Shown: positions 44,285-54,166, numbered from the stretch's first letter. The stretch: DNA of 64,000 nt from UBA8958 sp964571695 (GCA_964571695.1 CAZNDG010000008.1:1-64000), one strand, 5' to 3'. Translations and numbers: made by a program. Notes: generated from the letters alone by a model not told the origin.

Positions 44285-45904
44285 TTATTCAATACCACGG
44301 CGCCGATCGGAATAGTCGAGGGCCGCGGCGATAAAGTCCTTGAATAGAGGATGGGGATGAGTCGGCCGCGACTTGAATTCCGGATGGAACTGGCAGCCCA
44401 GAAACCACGGGTGATTGGGGAGTTCCACAATTTCCGCCAGCCGCCCGTCCGGGGAGGCGCCGGTGATCCACAGGCCCCCGGCAACCATTATTTCCTTGTA
44501 GGCGGCATTGAATTCATAACGATGGCGGTGTCGTTCCTCGATGTCTTCCCGGTCGTAGGCGGCAAAGGCGAGGGAGGATTCCAAAAGCCGGCAGGGATAG
44601 GCGCCCAGGCGCATGGTGGCCCCTTTTTCCTTGATTTGCTTCTGCTCCGGGAGGAGATCGATGACGGGGTTGGGGGTGTGCGGATCGAATTCCGAGCTGT
44701 TGGCCCGTTCCAGACCGCATACATGGCGGGCGTACTCCACCACCGCCATCTGCATCCCCAGGCAGATGCCGAAGTAGGGGATATCCCGGGTGCGGGCGTA
44801 ATGGGCCGCCCGGATCATCCCCTCGATGCCCCGGTCTCCGAAACCGCCGGGGACGAGAATCCCGTCGGCGCCGTCAAGCTGATGGGCAAGGCCGTCCTTT
44901 TCGATCTTTTCCGAATCGACGAATTTCAGGTTTACCCGGCAGTCGTTGGCGATGCCGCCGTGAATTAGGGCCTCGTTCAGGCTCTTGTACGAATCGGTGA
45001 GGTTGACGTATTTGCCCACGATGGCGATGGAAGCCTCCCGGGCGGGATGCATCATCCGGGCGACGACCTCTTCCCATGCCTCCAGGTGCGGACGTCCCGT
45101 CCAGATGTTGAGAAGATCGACGATCTTTTCATCCAGCCCCTCGCGGTGATAGATCAGGGGCACCTCGTAGATGCAGCTCACATCCCGGGCGGCGAAGACG
45201 TCCGCGACGTTGACGTTGCAGAACAGGGCGATCTTGGCCTTGATGTCCTCGGAGAGCAGGTTTTCCGTCCGGCAGAGGAGGATGTCCGGTTGGATGCCGA
45301 TCTCCCGCAGGGCCTTGACGCTGTGCTGCGTCGGCTTGGTCTTCACTTCCCCCGCCGTCTTGATAAAGGGGACCCAGGTCAAGTGGATGAAAACCGCATT
45401 CTGTTTGCCCACCTCCAGGCGGAACTGCCGGACCGCCTCCAGGAAGGGCAGGCTTTCGATGTCTCCCACGGTGCCCCCGATTTCCACGATGGCCACGTCG
45501 AAGTCCTTCGCACTTTCCCGGATAAAACCCTTAATCTCGTTGGTTATATGGGGGATTACCTGGACGGTCTTGCCCAGGTAGTCGCCCCGCCGCTCCTTTG
45601 CGATGACGGAAAAATAGACCTGTCCCGTGGTGAGGTTGTTGCTCTTCTTCATCCGTGTGGCCGTGAAGCGCTCGTAGTGACCGAGGTCCAGGTCCGTTTC
45701 CGCCCCGTCGTCGGTTACGAAGACCTCGCCGTGCTGGAAAGGGCTCATGGTTCCCGGATCCACATTGATATAGGGGTCCAGTTTCTGGTTCGTGACCCGC
45801 AGGCCCCGGCTCTCCAGAAGGGCGGCAATGGAGGCGGCGGCCAGGCCCTTGCCCAGGGAGGAAAGGACGCCACCGGTTACGAAGATGAATTTGGTTTCTT
45901 TCAT
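44285..45904 (-). CDS. pyrG: CTP synthase
   Basis: 539 residues. The amidoligase domain begins FIFVTGGVLSSLGKGL and binds ATP and UTP; the class I glutamine amidotransferase half has the nucleophile Cys in YFGICLGMQMAV, with His and Glu in CQFHPEFKS. It makes CTP from UTP and glutamine. The ATG overlaps the stop of the GlmS-like gene (ATGA), so the two are translationally coupled. Confidence 0.97.
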   Translation of the reverse strand: MKETKFIFVTGGVLSSLGKGLAAASIAALLESRGLRVTNQKLDPYINVDPGTMSPFQHGEVFVTDDGAETDLDLGHYERFTATRMKKSNNLTTGQVYFSVIAKERRGDYLGKTVQVIPHITNEIKGFIRESAKDFDVAIVEIGGTVGDIESLPFLEAVRQFRLEVGKQNAVFIHLTWVPFIKTAGEVKTKPTQHSVKALREIGIQPDILLCRTENLLSEDIKAKIALFCNVNVADVFAARDVSCIYEVPLIYHREGLDEKIVDLLNIWTGRPHLEAWEEVVARMMHPAREASIAIVGKYVNLTDSYKSLNEALIHGGIANDCRVNLKFVDSEKIEKDGLAHQLDGADGILVPGGFGDRGIEGMIRAAHYARTRDIPYFGICLGMQMAVVEYARHVCGLERANSSEFDPHTPNPVIDLLPEQKQIKEKGATMRLGAYPCRLLESSLAFAAYDREDIEERHRHRYEFNAAYKEIMVAGGLWITGASPDGRLAEIVELPNHPWFLGCQFHPEFKSRPTHPHPLFKDFIAAALDYSDRRRGIE

Positions 45905-48900
45905 GACGGTTCCTCAACCTTCTTTTTGATCAGATCGGCGATGTATTCCACCGGTTCTCCCAGCAGCGCCCCCATGGACAAGGCATCCAGGCAGGCGTCC
46001 GACCAGGGGAGATTGTACTCGTTGATCAAATTGCGGATGTCGTTATAACGGTAGCCCAGGACCTCCTTTTTCTCCGCGGCGGTCATGTCCCGCCGGTAGG
46101 CGATGTGGAGGAGCAAGAGCTTTTCCACCTGGAAACTGTTGCCCAGCAGTGGGACGATGACGATCATCGCCCCGTCCGCCTTGCCGAAGCCGGCATATAT
46201 GTCGCCCATGCTGACGATGGTCCGCTTCGTTCCCATGAGTTTTTTCGATCCCGCCACCCGGGAAGACATCCGGGCGGCCGTGCCCTCCCGCCGCAGTATC
46301 TCGATCAGGGTGTCTTCCGCCGGATGGCCTTCCGTATCGAGGTTGGCGATGCCATAGAGGGTATAGCCGGAGATTGATGCCAGGGCCGGCTGTAGGGCCT
46401 TGAGGGCCATGATGTTCTTCCCCGTCAGGGATCTGGCCGGGAAGCCGAGTTCCCGGAGGAGCTGGAAGATCGGACCGGACAGCACCTCCTCCGCCCGGCT
46501 GGTGCCCACCGTCACGGTCTTGGCCTGATGACGGATGGCGTCGATGGGCCGGGAAAGCTCGTCGATGGCATGGCCTAAAGAGACGTCGAGGAGATCGAGG
46601 GGGGAGGTGAAGTCCTCCTCCCCTTTGAAATCGAGCCAGAAATCTTCCAGGGGGAGTTTGCCCACCGCATATTTCAACAGGAGGACGATATTGGCTATCG
46701 TCCGGACATTAACCTGGGAAAAGGCGCCTTGTAACAGCCGCTCCTGGAAAGCGGTGGCGAACTCGCTGATCATCCGCCGGAACTGGCGGTCGAAAAGACG
46801 GTCGTACAGGGAATAGGATCGTTTGCCCTGCTCGATCATGGCCTGATGCATCCGGCCACGGAACTCCCGGAGATAATCCGCCTCCGCATCGATGCTCCGG
46901 GCGGCATAGTAGCCCCAGAGATGGCCGGCGACGGTGTTGAGGATCACCGGCAGGGGCTGCGGCGCCCGGGGGACGGCAATCACCGCCTCGGCCAACTCGT
47001 CGAACCTTTCCTCCCCCTCGTCGGCGAACACGACGATGCCGGCTTTGTGGGCCTTGAAGATGGCCACGTCCTTGACTATGTCCCCGATCACGGCGGTGGG
47101 GCTTCCGGCGGCGCAGACGAGGATCAGCGGTTCGGCGGACAGATCGATGTGTTTTTTGTTTTCCACGATGTCCGATGAGATCGTCTTGTAACACAGCTCG
47201 CTGAGCTTGATCCGTATTTCATCCGCCGCCGCCTTGTTGGGGCCGCTGCCCACGACGGCCCAGTATTTCTTCCTTCCCGTCAACGTCTCGGCGGCCCGGC
47301 GGATCTGGTCCCGCCTCTCCATTACCCGGCCCATCATTTCCGGCGCCCGGGCGATTATTTCCATCTCTCCGGCGATGTCCTCGTCGGACATCGTTTTAAG
47401 GATCTGGGCAAGACACAGCGCCAGGACGTGTCCGGCGACGATCTGGGAATAGAAGGCCTTGGTGGAGGCAACGGACATCTCGATGTCCCGTCCGTCGGAG
47501 GTGTAGAAGACGCCGTGGGACCTGGCGGTGATGTCTGATTGCCGCCGGTTGACGATGGCGATGATCCGCGCCCCCCGTTCCGCCGCCATCGCGACGGCCC
47601 GGTTGGTGTCCGTGGTGGTTCCCGATTGGGTGATGGGGATGACCAGGGTGTCGGCGAGCCGTTCCGCCAGATCGAAGCCGCTCAATTCCGAGGCGACGCG
47701 GGCCGAAATCTCGATGCCGCTTTTGGCGAGATACCGGGAACAGGCCCCGGCGACCGCCTCGCCGGCCACCGCGGCGGTGCCGTGGCCTATGACGATGATC
47801 CGTTTGAGGGCGCCGGCCGCGAGGGACTGCCGGACGGTGGGCGGCACGATATCGGGGCCGAGATTGAAGCGCACCGCCCGGCGGCCATCCCCTTCCTCCC
47901 GGAGTTCGTATTTTCCCCGCAAGGTTTTTCTTACGGAATCGCCGGCCTCGTTTATCTCTTTGAGGAAAAAGTGGGGATGATCTCCCCGGTCGATGTCCCT
48001 CGTCGTGATCTCTGCCCGCCGGACCAGGGCGGGGGTGATCGCCAGGGGCGTTCCGCCGTAGGTACAGGCCCGTATTCCCTCCGTCCCGCCGGAATCGCCG
48101 GCCCCGAGGGTGAAGATCTGTCCCGTTTCTTCCCCGTCCATCTTGAGGAAATAAGGCGTGCCCTCCACCAGCCCGTAGAGTTCCGAGGAGAAGAGGTAGC
48201 GATCCCCAGCGAGCCCCACATAGATGGACTGGCCGCTTCCCCGCAGGGCCAGAAACGCCTTTCCCGGTTCCACGTTGGTGACCATGGCAATGGCGTGAGA
48301 GCCCTCGAAACCGTTTACCGCGCGACGGAATGCCTCGGCGGCGTCGCATCCGGATTTCAGGTGCCTTTCGATCTCCAGGGGGATAACTTTGGTGTCCGTG
48401 GTGATCTCCGGGGCAATGAACTCACCGCCGGCCTCCAGGGCGTCGCGGAGCGGGCGGTAGTTGTCGATGTCGCCGTTGAGGGCGACGCTCACGGACCAGT
48501 TGCCACGGCCGTAGGCGGGATAATGCTTTTCAGCTCCACCCGCCGATCCGTCCCGGCGGGAGAAATTATTCACGGGATGGCAGTTTTCCTCCGTTATGGA
48601 TCCGACGGATGCCCAGCGGGTGTGGGCCAGGGAAACCTCCCCGGCGGTGTTCAGGGAGGCCAGAAGCTGGAGGATTCGGTCCCGGGAGATGATATTGCGC
48701 AATTCCCGGACGTTTCTGCCCAGGGCGCCGATGACGGCGGCGGTCTTGTAAACGAATGACAGAGAGACGGCGGCGGTGCATAATCCCGGCTCGTCCGGGG
48801 CGGGAGCAGGGCTCTCCTTCCTTTCCGGCGGCTCCGGTTCCCGGCGGGAGCAGCGAATCGTACCATTGATGAAGTCGCCGGCGCCGGACCGGGCCTGGAA

Positions 48901-49668
48901 GTCATCATAAAGCCCCTGCTCCTTGAGCTTTTCGACCGCCGCCAACCAACTTTCCGGATCGGCGATCGTCAGGTCGATCTGGATTCCCGCGGAATCTCTC
49001 CCCCGCACTTCCAGGCGGTCCAGGGCGTTGAGCAGGTAGTTGAGCTGAAGGTATTTTTTCCAGGCCGGCGGCGTCGGGGAGGCCTCCGGGCCGCCGGCAA
49101 GTTTCTCGATCCGGCCGATGTTCCTTAGGATATCCTTTTCCAGGGACCAGAAGATGTCTTTCAAAAATGACAGGCGGCTGTTGAGGATCTCGATCTCCGC
49201 GGTGGTGAAACGGAGGGCGTTTTCCTCCAGGAGCTTCTCCTCCGTCTCGGCAAAACGCCGCATGGCTTCGGCTGCGCCCGCCGCTTTTCCGGCCTGGTCC
49301 GGCGCCGAGAGCAGTTCCAGGAAAGGTTCGCTATCCTTCCGGGAAAGCACTATCCTGTCCAGCTCCGCCAGGCATTCCTCCCCCCCCAGATACTCCGGCG
49401 CCGTGGCCTTCCCGGCCAGCAGGGACGGTAGCCCCTTTTCCCGGACCTTCCGAAAATTCTCCGTCAGGGAGGCGGCGAGATCCACATCGACTTGTTCTCG
49501 CGGCCCTTTATTGATCGCGACGATGCCCGCAAGCCCGCAGGGAAGGGTGGTATTTAAAACGGGGAAGATGATCAAGGATCGGGGGGGTAGTTCAGCCGGA
49601 GCGCGACCGATGTAAACGCGCCAGTTCCACATCCAGGAGAAGGTTCCGGCATAAGGCTTTAAGGGCAT
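45901..49668 (-). CDS. Double-length GlmS-like protein (glutaminase plus two SIS domains plus unknown C-terminus)
   Basis: 1255 residues, twice the size of GlmS. Residues 44-520 are a class II glutamine amidotransferase: Cys44 in PCGLAGIV, RGRDSAG (223-229), AHTRWASVGS (348-357), LNGDIDN (397-403). An insert of about 150 residues separates Cys44 from RGRDSAG. Two SIS domains follow (about 650-800, SGTTTDT; about 860-970). The last 270 residues match nothing I know. No start codon lies at Cys44, so a 43-residue leader would have to be removed for activity. Possibly it makes GlcN-6-P. Confidence 0.8.
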   Translation of the reverse strand: MPLKPYAGTFSWMWNWRVYIGRAPAELPPRSLIIFPVLNTTLPCGLAGIVAINKGPREQVDVDLAASLTENFRKVREKGLPSLLAGKATAPEYLGGEECLAELDRIVLSRKDSEPFLELLSAPDQAGKAAGAAEAMRRFAETEEKLLEENALRFTTAEIEILNSRLSFLKDIFWSLEKDILRNIGRIEKLAGGPEASPTPPAWKKYLQLNYLLNALDRLEVRGRDSAGIQIDLTIADPESWLAAVEKLKEQGLYDDFQARSGAGDFINGTIRCSRREPEPPERKESPAPAPDEPGLCTAAVSLSFVYKTAAVIGALGRNVRELRNIISRDRILQLLASLNTAGEVSLAHTRWASVGSITEENCHPVNNFSRRDGSAGGAEKHYPAYGRGNWSVSVALNGDIDNYRPLRDALEAGGEFIAPEITTDTKVIPLEIERHLKSGCDAAEAFRRAVNGFEGSHAIAMVTNVEPGKAFLALRGSGQSIYVGLAGDRYLFSSELYGLVEGTPYFLKMDGEETGQIFTLGAGDSGGTEGIRACTYGGTPLAITPALVRRAEITTRDIDRGDHPHFFLKEINEAGDSVRKTLRGKYELREEGDGRRAVRFNLGPDIVPPTVRQSLAAGALKRIIVIGHGTAAVAGEAVAGACSRYLAKSGIEISARVASELSGFDLAERLADTLVIPITQSGTTTDTNRAVAMAAERGARIIAIVNRRQSDITARSHGVFYTSDGRDIEMSVASTKAFYSQIVAGHVLALCLAQILKTMSDEDIAGEMEIIARAPEMMGRVMERRDQIRRAAETLTGRKKYWAVVGSGPNKAAADEIRIKLSELCYKTISSDIVENKKHIDLSAEPLILVCAAGSPTAVIGDIVKDVAIFKAHKAGIVVFADEGEERFDELAEAVIAVPRAPQPLPVILNTVAGHLWGYYAARSIDAEADYLREFRGRMHQAMIEQGKRSYSLYDRLFDRQFRRMISEFATAFQERLLQGAFSQVNVRTIANIVLLLKYAVGKLPLEDFWLDFKGEEDFTSPLDLLDVSLGHAIDELSRPIDAIRHQAKTVTVGTSRAEEVLSGPIFQLLRELGFPARSLTGKNIMALKALQPALASISGYTLYGIANLDTEGHPAEDTLIEILRREGTAARMSSRVAGSKKLMGTKRTIVSMGDIYAGFGKADGAMIVIVPLLGNSFQVEKLLLLHIAYRRDMTAAEKKEVLGYRYNDIRNLINEYNLPWSDACLDALSMGALLGEPVEYIADLIKKKVEEPS

Positions 49669-49693
49669 ATCAGCAATTTCAGCGTCTCGATCA

Positions 49694-50941
49694 TTAGCCT
49701 TTGCAAGCGGGTATGCAATCCAGGACCCGGTTGGAGACGGTATCCACGATGTTCTGCAGCCAATCCGTCCCCGCTTTGATGGTCTGTTCGTCCAGATTCT
49801 GGATGGTTTGGAGGTAGTCTCGGTGTTCCTGGCCCCGGATTTCCATGGCGGCCAGGAAGGATGTCCGGTCTTGGCCTTCCCGTTCCGCTTCGCTGCCGTC
49901 GGTGAAGCAGGCTTCGATAGCGGGCCATTTTTCCATAAATTCCCGTTTCTGCCGGATCAGGGTCTCCCGACGGGCGCCCGAGAGAATCCTTTCTGAGATG
50001 GCGATGGATTGTTCCATCTTTTCCGCCAAGGCCCGGAAACGGCTCAGCCGCTCGCCGATGGCCAGCTCCAGTTTGTCCAGCGCCCCGGCGTACAGCTCCC
50101 CGCCCAGTTCCCGGGCGACGAAAAAGGGCCGGCGGACGAGAATGTACCATTGCCGGAGGGCGAGAAGATTGGCCAGATAAATGATGTTGTTGTGGATGCG
50201 TCGCCGGATGTCGCCGTAGAAGCCCATGTGAAAATTGACCTCGTAGGCCATGTTCCCCATCTGGCCGAGGAGTTTGCCCCCCTCGGGGCAGTCCCCCCGA
50301 TAGACGGTTCCCGCCGAGACGACCGTTCCGTAACCGATCCGGGTGGGTCCCACGATTCCTCCCTGGCCGCCCAAGAAGATCGGGGGCTGATTCAGCATGA
50401 CGCCCCGGGGGACATCGCCGACCAGGGATGGGGTGGCCTTGTCCTGATTCGGGGTATAGTTGAAGTGAATATAAGAGCTTCCCACTTCCGTATGGTTCTT
50501 CCGGCTCGTTCCTCCGGCGAGGAAGCAGTCGCAGAAGTTGATCAGGCTGCCGAGGGTGACAAAGGGAAAGAGGATCGTTTGTTTAAGACCCACGGCATGG
50601 GCTCCGTTCGCCTCTTCCTCCAGGAGACAGCCCTCCCGCACCTGGGCGCCGCTGCCCAGATTTGCCTTTTCCAGACATACGGACCGGGTAAAAAACCCGC
50701 CTTTCAGTTCCACCCGGGGCCCCAACTGGCAATCGAGGATCGTAGCGGGGGTCTCGCAACCAAGTTTAACCCCTGGCATGATCAGGGTTTTTTCCCCGCG
50801 GATCCGCGTGCCGCTGTAAAAGATCACTCCCTCGCCGGCGATACGTTCTATCGCCACTTCCGGTCCGATCTCCACGGTGGCCGGATTGGGCATGGCCACC
50901 CCTTTTTCGAGCAGGAGTCTTATTTTGGGATCGGTGGACAT
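49694..50941 (-). CDS. Left-handed beta-helix protein, GlmU-like
   Basis: 415 residues. Residues 20-240 contain hexapeptide repeats of the trimeric acyltransferase/pyrophosphorylase type (RIRGEKTLIMPGVKLG, IGYGTVVSAGTVYRGD), with Asn/His-rich GGTSRKNHTEVGSSYIHFNY. Residues 250-415 are helical, probably a coiled coil. The family resembles the C-terminal half of GlmU, but the pyrophosphorylase domain is missing. Placed before the GlmS-like gene by 25 bases, it probably acts on amino-sugar phosphates. CGGAGGAG lies before the ATG. Confidence 0.7.
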   Translation of the reverse strand: MSTDPKIRLLLEKGVAMPNPATVEIGPEVAIERIAGEGVIFYSGTRIRGEKTLIMPGVKLGCETPATILDCQLGPRVELKGGFFTRSVCLEKANLGSGAQVREGCLLEEEANGAHAVGLKQTILFPFVTLGSLINFCDCFLAGGTSRKNHTEVGSSYIHFNYTPNQDKATPSLVGDVPRGVMLNQPPIFLGGQGGIVGPTRIGYGTVVSAGTVYRGDCPEGGKLLGQMGNMAYEVNFHMGFYGDIRRRIHNNIIYLANLLALRQWYILVRRPFFVARELGGELYAGALDKLELAIGERLSRFRALAEKMEQSIAISERILSGARRETLIRQKREFMEKWPAIEACFTDGSEAEREGQDRTSFLAAMEIRGQEHRDYLQTIQNLDEQTIKAGTDWLQNIVDTVSNRVLDCIPACKG

Positions 50942-50960
50942 ATCTCCTCCGTAATGACGC

Positions 50961-51257
50961 TTAACGTTCCAAACCGAATTTGGTCATCTTTTTGTGGAAG
51001 GTGTTGCGGTTGATGCCCAGATAATCGGCGGCCCGGCTTTTGACGTACTGGGATCGCTCCAGGGCGATCCTGAAGAGGCATCGTTCCACGATGGCGGTTA
51101 CGTCCTCATATACCCTGCTTTTTGCCGCCGTAGTGTCGCCGAGGATCGTGACGATGTCCGCCAGTTTCTGGGAGAGGATTTCTTCCGCCACCGCATGGAG
51201 GGATGTCGCCCTCTCCTTATTGACCCCCAGCGGTGTTTCTTTGTGATTGTCCTTCAT
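50961..51257 (-). CDS. Fis-family DNA-binding protein
   Basis: 98 residues, the same length as E. coli Fis. The C-terminus RAADYLGINRNTFHKKMTKFGLE is a Fis-type helix-turn-helix; the middle (about 25-70) is helical and suits dimerisation. It may be a nucleoid protein or local regulator. The start at 51257 gives the best length, although the nearest AAGGA lies 16 bases upstream. It ends 19 bases before the beta-helix gene. Confidence 0.75.
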   Translation of the reverse strand: MKDNHKETPLGVNKERATSLHAVAEEILSQKLADIVTILGDTTAAKSRVYEDVTAIVERCLFRIALERSQYVKSRAADYLGINRNTFHKKMTKFGLER

Positions 51258-51283
51258 AAAACCGGCTTTTTTATCCTTACTTT

Positions 51284-51805
51284 TTAGGGAGTTAATTTCA
51301 TGTATATGATGACCAGCAGGACAACGGCGGCCACCCAAACCGCCGTGAGGTCGGATATGTTCCGGGTTGGATTATCGATCTGCTCCCTGGCCTCGGCTTC
51401 GATCTCGATCTTTCCCCCATCGAGATGCCGGATGATTTCCCCCACCAGGGTGGAAAAGGAATCATAGGCGTTCGAGATGATATGAAACCCCTTCTTGGTT
51501 GTCAAGAGGATATAGATCCTGCTTCGCACTTTCAGGCAACCCACATGGGTGATGTCACTCCACAGGAGTTCCCTGCTCTTGAGGAGCTTCTTCAGCGCCA
51601 CGCCTCCCTCGGAAACCGAAACGCTCCGGTTCATGGCCTCCAGAAAGATCAAGAGGGACAGGCCGGCAAAGACGGTTAGGACGATCCTTTCCGTTCCGGA
51701 ACCTTTATATGCCAGGGAGAGGATAAGCAGAAACAGGAGGAGCAGGACGTCGATACCCAAGGGGATGACGAACGACCGGCGGATGCGGTATGTGCCCTCG
51801 GACAT
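51284..51805 (-). CDS. Membrane protein with PH-like domain
   Basis: 173 residues. Helices near 13-33, 42-60 and 152-171 surround a soluble beta-rich segment (65-140, SVSEGGVALKKLLKSRELLW, KKGFHIISNAYDSFSTLVGE) that resembles bacterial PH domains. No known function. AAAGGA lies before the ATG, inside the end of moaC, so it is probably co-translated with moaC. Confidence 0.6.
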   Translation of the reverse strand: MSEGTYRIRRSFVIPLGIDVLLLLFLLILSLAYKGSGTERIVLTVFAGLSLLIFLEAMNRSVSVSEGGVALKKLLKSRELLWSDITHVGCLKVRSRIYILLTTKKGFHIISNAYDSFSTLVGEIIRHLDGGKIEIEAEAREQIDNPTRNISDLTAVWVAAVVLLVIIYMKLTP

Positions 51806-51807
51806 GA

Positions 51808-52287
51808 TCAATCCTTTCTGGTGAAAGAACCGCTTTTTCCGCCGCTTTTAGCGACGAGCATGACGTCGGAAATGATCATTTCCCGGTCGGCGGCTTTGCA
51901 CATGTCATAGATGGTGAGGGCGGCGACGCTTACGGCGGTCAGGGCCTCCATCTCCACGCCGGTCCGGCCTACGGTTCGTACCCGGGCCTCGATGGCGATC
52001 TCACCCCGTTCGCGGTTGTCGGTAAAAAAAATATCGATTCCCGTAAGCTCCAGCGGATGGCACATGGGAATCAGGCGCCCCGTTTCTTTGGCGGCCATGG
52101 TCCCGGCGATGCGGGCAACACCGATGACGTCCCCCTTCGGGATACCGCCGTCGGCAATGAGGGCCAGGGTCTCCTGTTTCATCACGACCCGGCCCCGGGC
52201 CACCGCCTCCCTGGTCGTCGGTTCCTTGCCGGTGACATCGACCATTTTTGCCCGGCCCCGCTCATCTACGTGCGTCAGCTTTACCAC
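51808..52287 (-). CDS. moaC: Cyclic pyranopterin monophosphate synthase accessory protein MoaC
   Basis: 159 residues. MoaC turns the MoaA product into cyclic pyranopterin monophosphate for molybdopterin. Conserved runs are MVDVTGKEPTTREAVARG, LIPMCHPLELTGI and GVEMEALTAVSVAALTIYDMCKA with the active-site Lys and Glu. The GTG at 52287 gives the usual N-terminus (LTHVDERGRAKMVDV); a longer frame lacks conserved residues. Mo cofactor is needed by the formate dehydrogenase implied by FdhD. Confidence 0.94.
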   Translation of the reverse strand: MVKLTHVDERGRAKMVDVTGKEPTTREAVARGRVVMKQETLALIADGGIPKGDVIGVARIAGTMAAKETGRLIPMCHPLELTGIDIFFTDNRERGEIAIEARVRTVGRTGVEMEALTAVSVAALTIYDMCKAADREMIISDVMLVAKSGGKSGSFTRKD

Positions 52288-52519
52288 TTGAAAACGCCAC
52301 CTCGCCGCGAAGAATTGTTGCGCGTTTATGCTTTCCCCATCCGCCATCAGGGTCAGGTGCGCAAGGTATGCCACTTTTCCCTTTTCCCAGCGACGGCTCC
52401 GCGCCCTGGTTCATTGCCTTAGGACACAAAACTTATCACAGCCGTTTTTTCCCGTCAAGACAGTTGAAAAATCTCTGGAATTTCTATATATATACCGCGA
52501 TTTTTCCTTCGGGGGCGTT

Positions 52520-54049
52520 ATGATCGTAAAAGTCCTGGGCAGTTCCGTAATCGGCATTGATGGCTACCTCATCGATGTCGAGGTCTATACCGCCTCGGGG
52601 CTTCCCCAGTTCTCCACGGTGGGCCTGCCCGACGTGGCCGTCCGGGAAAGCCGGGAACGGATCAAGGCGGCGGTCAAGAGTTCCGGCTATCCCTTTCCCC
52701 GTCATCATGTCACCGTCAATCTTGCCCCGGCGGACATCAGGAAAGAGGGCACGGGGTTCGACCTCCCCATTGCCGTCGGCATCCTGGCGGCGGAAGACGT
52801 GGTCCGGCCGGATCTGCTGGGCGCCTACCTCCTCCTCGGGGAGCTGTCGCTCGACGGCCGGATCAAGGGGGTCCACGGGGCGCTGCCGGCCGCCCTCAAG
52901 ACCCGGGACCTGGGCCTGCGGGGCATCCTGGTCTCCCCGGAGAACGCCGCGGAGGCCGCCCTGGTGGCGGGTATCGAGGCAATACCCGTGGCATCCCTCA
53001 CTGAAGTGGTAGAATTTCTGAATGAGGTCAAGAAGATAGAGCCGGCGCGCCGGGATGAACGGGACGTCTTTTCCGGGACTGAGGATGAGGATTGTGATTT
53101 CCGGGACGTCCAGGGACAGGACCAGGCCAAGCGCGCCCTGGAGATTGCCGCGGCCGGGGCCCACAATATCCTGCTCCTCGGACCGCCGGGAAGCGGCAAG
53201 ACCATGCTTGCCAGGCGCCTGTCCTCCATCCTGCCCGCCCTTTCCTTTGCCGAGGCCGTGGAGGCGGCGAAGATCTATTCCGTCGCCGGCCTTTTGAATC
53301 GCGGCGAGGTGATGATCCGCCGCCGTCCCTTCCGCGCCCCCCATCATACCATCTCCGACGCCGGCCTCATCGGCGGGGGCGCGACGCCCCGTCCCGGCGA
53401 GATCAGCCTGGCCCATCACGGGGTGCTTTTCCTCGACGAACTGCCGGAATTCCGGAAAAACGCCCTGGAGGCACTGCGGCAGCCCCTGGAAGAGGGGACG
53501 GTCACCATCGCCCGGGCGGCCACGACGGTGGTCTATCCGGCCCGCTTTTTGTTCGTGGCGGCCATGAACCCCTGCCCCTGTGGATATTACGGCGACGCCC
53601 GCCAGACCTGCCGGTGCAGCGCCCAGCAAATCCGCCAGTACCAGCGGCGCCTGTCCGGGCCGCTTCTGGACCGCATCGATCTCCACATCGAAGTGCCGTC
53701 ACTGCGCTACCGGGAGCTGACGGGGCGCTACCAGGGAGAAACCTCCGCCGTAATCCGGGAGCGGATCGATAAGGCCCGGACCATACAGGAGCGGCGTTTT
53801 GCGGGAAAGATGACTCCCTTCAACGCCCGTATGTCCGACGCCGAGGTCAAGCGTTACTGCCGGATCGATGGGGATGCCCAGCAATTGCTCGAAATGGCCA
53901 TGGAAAAGCTCGGACTGAGCGCCCGGGCCTACAAGCGGATCCTCAAGGTGGCCCGGACGATCGCCGATCTCGATGACCGGGAGTGCCTGGAGGCATCTCA
54001 CGTTGCCGAGGCGATCCAGTACAGAAATCTTGATCGAAAACTCGTTTAG
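52520..54049 (+). CDS. comM: YifB/ComM-type Mg-chelatase-like AAA+ ATPase
   Basis: 509 residues: an N-terminal Lon-protease-like fold (1-180, GFDLPIAVGILAA), then AAA+ core with Walker A GPPGSGKT, Walker B VLFLDELPEF and MNPCPCGYYGD with a Cys cluster (CRCSA), and a C-terminal Mg-chelatase domain. ComM drives branch migration during natural transformation; other members are of unknown role. The ATG has GGGGG upstream. Confidence 0.92.
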   Translation: MIVKVLGSSVIGIDGYLIDVEVYTASGLPQFSTVGLPDVAVRESRERIKAAVKSSGYPFPRHHVTVNLAPADIRKEGTGFDLPIAVGILAAEDVVRPDLLGAYLLLGELSLDGRIKGVHGALPAALKTRDLGLRGILVSPENAAEAALVAGIEAIPVASLTEVVEFLNEVKKIEPARRDERDVFSGTEDEDCDFRDVQGQDQAKRALEIAAAGAHNILLLGPPGSGKTMLARRLSSILPALSFAEAVEAAKIYSVAGLLNRGEVMIRRRPFRAPHHTISDAGLIGGGATPRPGEISLAHHGVLFLDELPEFRKNALEALRQPLEEGTVTIARAATTVVYPARFLFVAAMNPCPCGYYGDARQTCRCSAQQIRQYQRRLSGPLLDRIDLHIEVPSLRYRELTGRYQGETSAVIRERIDKARTIQERRFAGKMTPFNARMSDAEVKRYCRIDGDAQQLLEMAMEKLGLSARAYKRILKVARTIADLDDRECLEASHVAEAIQYRNLDRKLV

Positions 54050-54166
54050 TGATAATGGTGGCGACCAGTCATCAATCGGGAGCAGGGTGGGGAGTTTTTA
54101 ACCCGCGCCGGTCTTTCGGCCGTCTTTTGCCGGCTCTCGAACTATCAAGGGGGGAAAGGGAATCTT

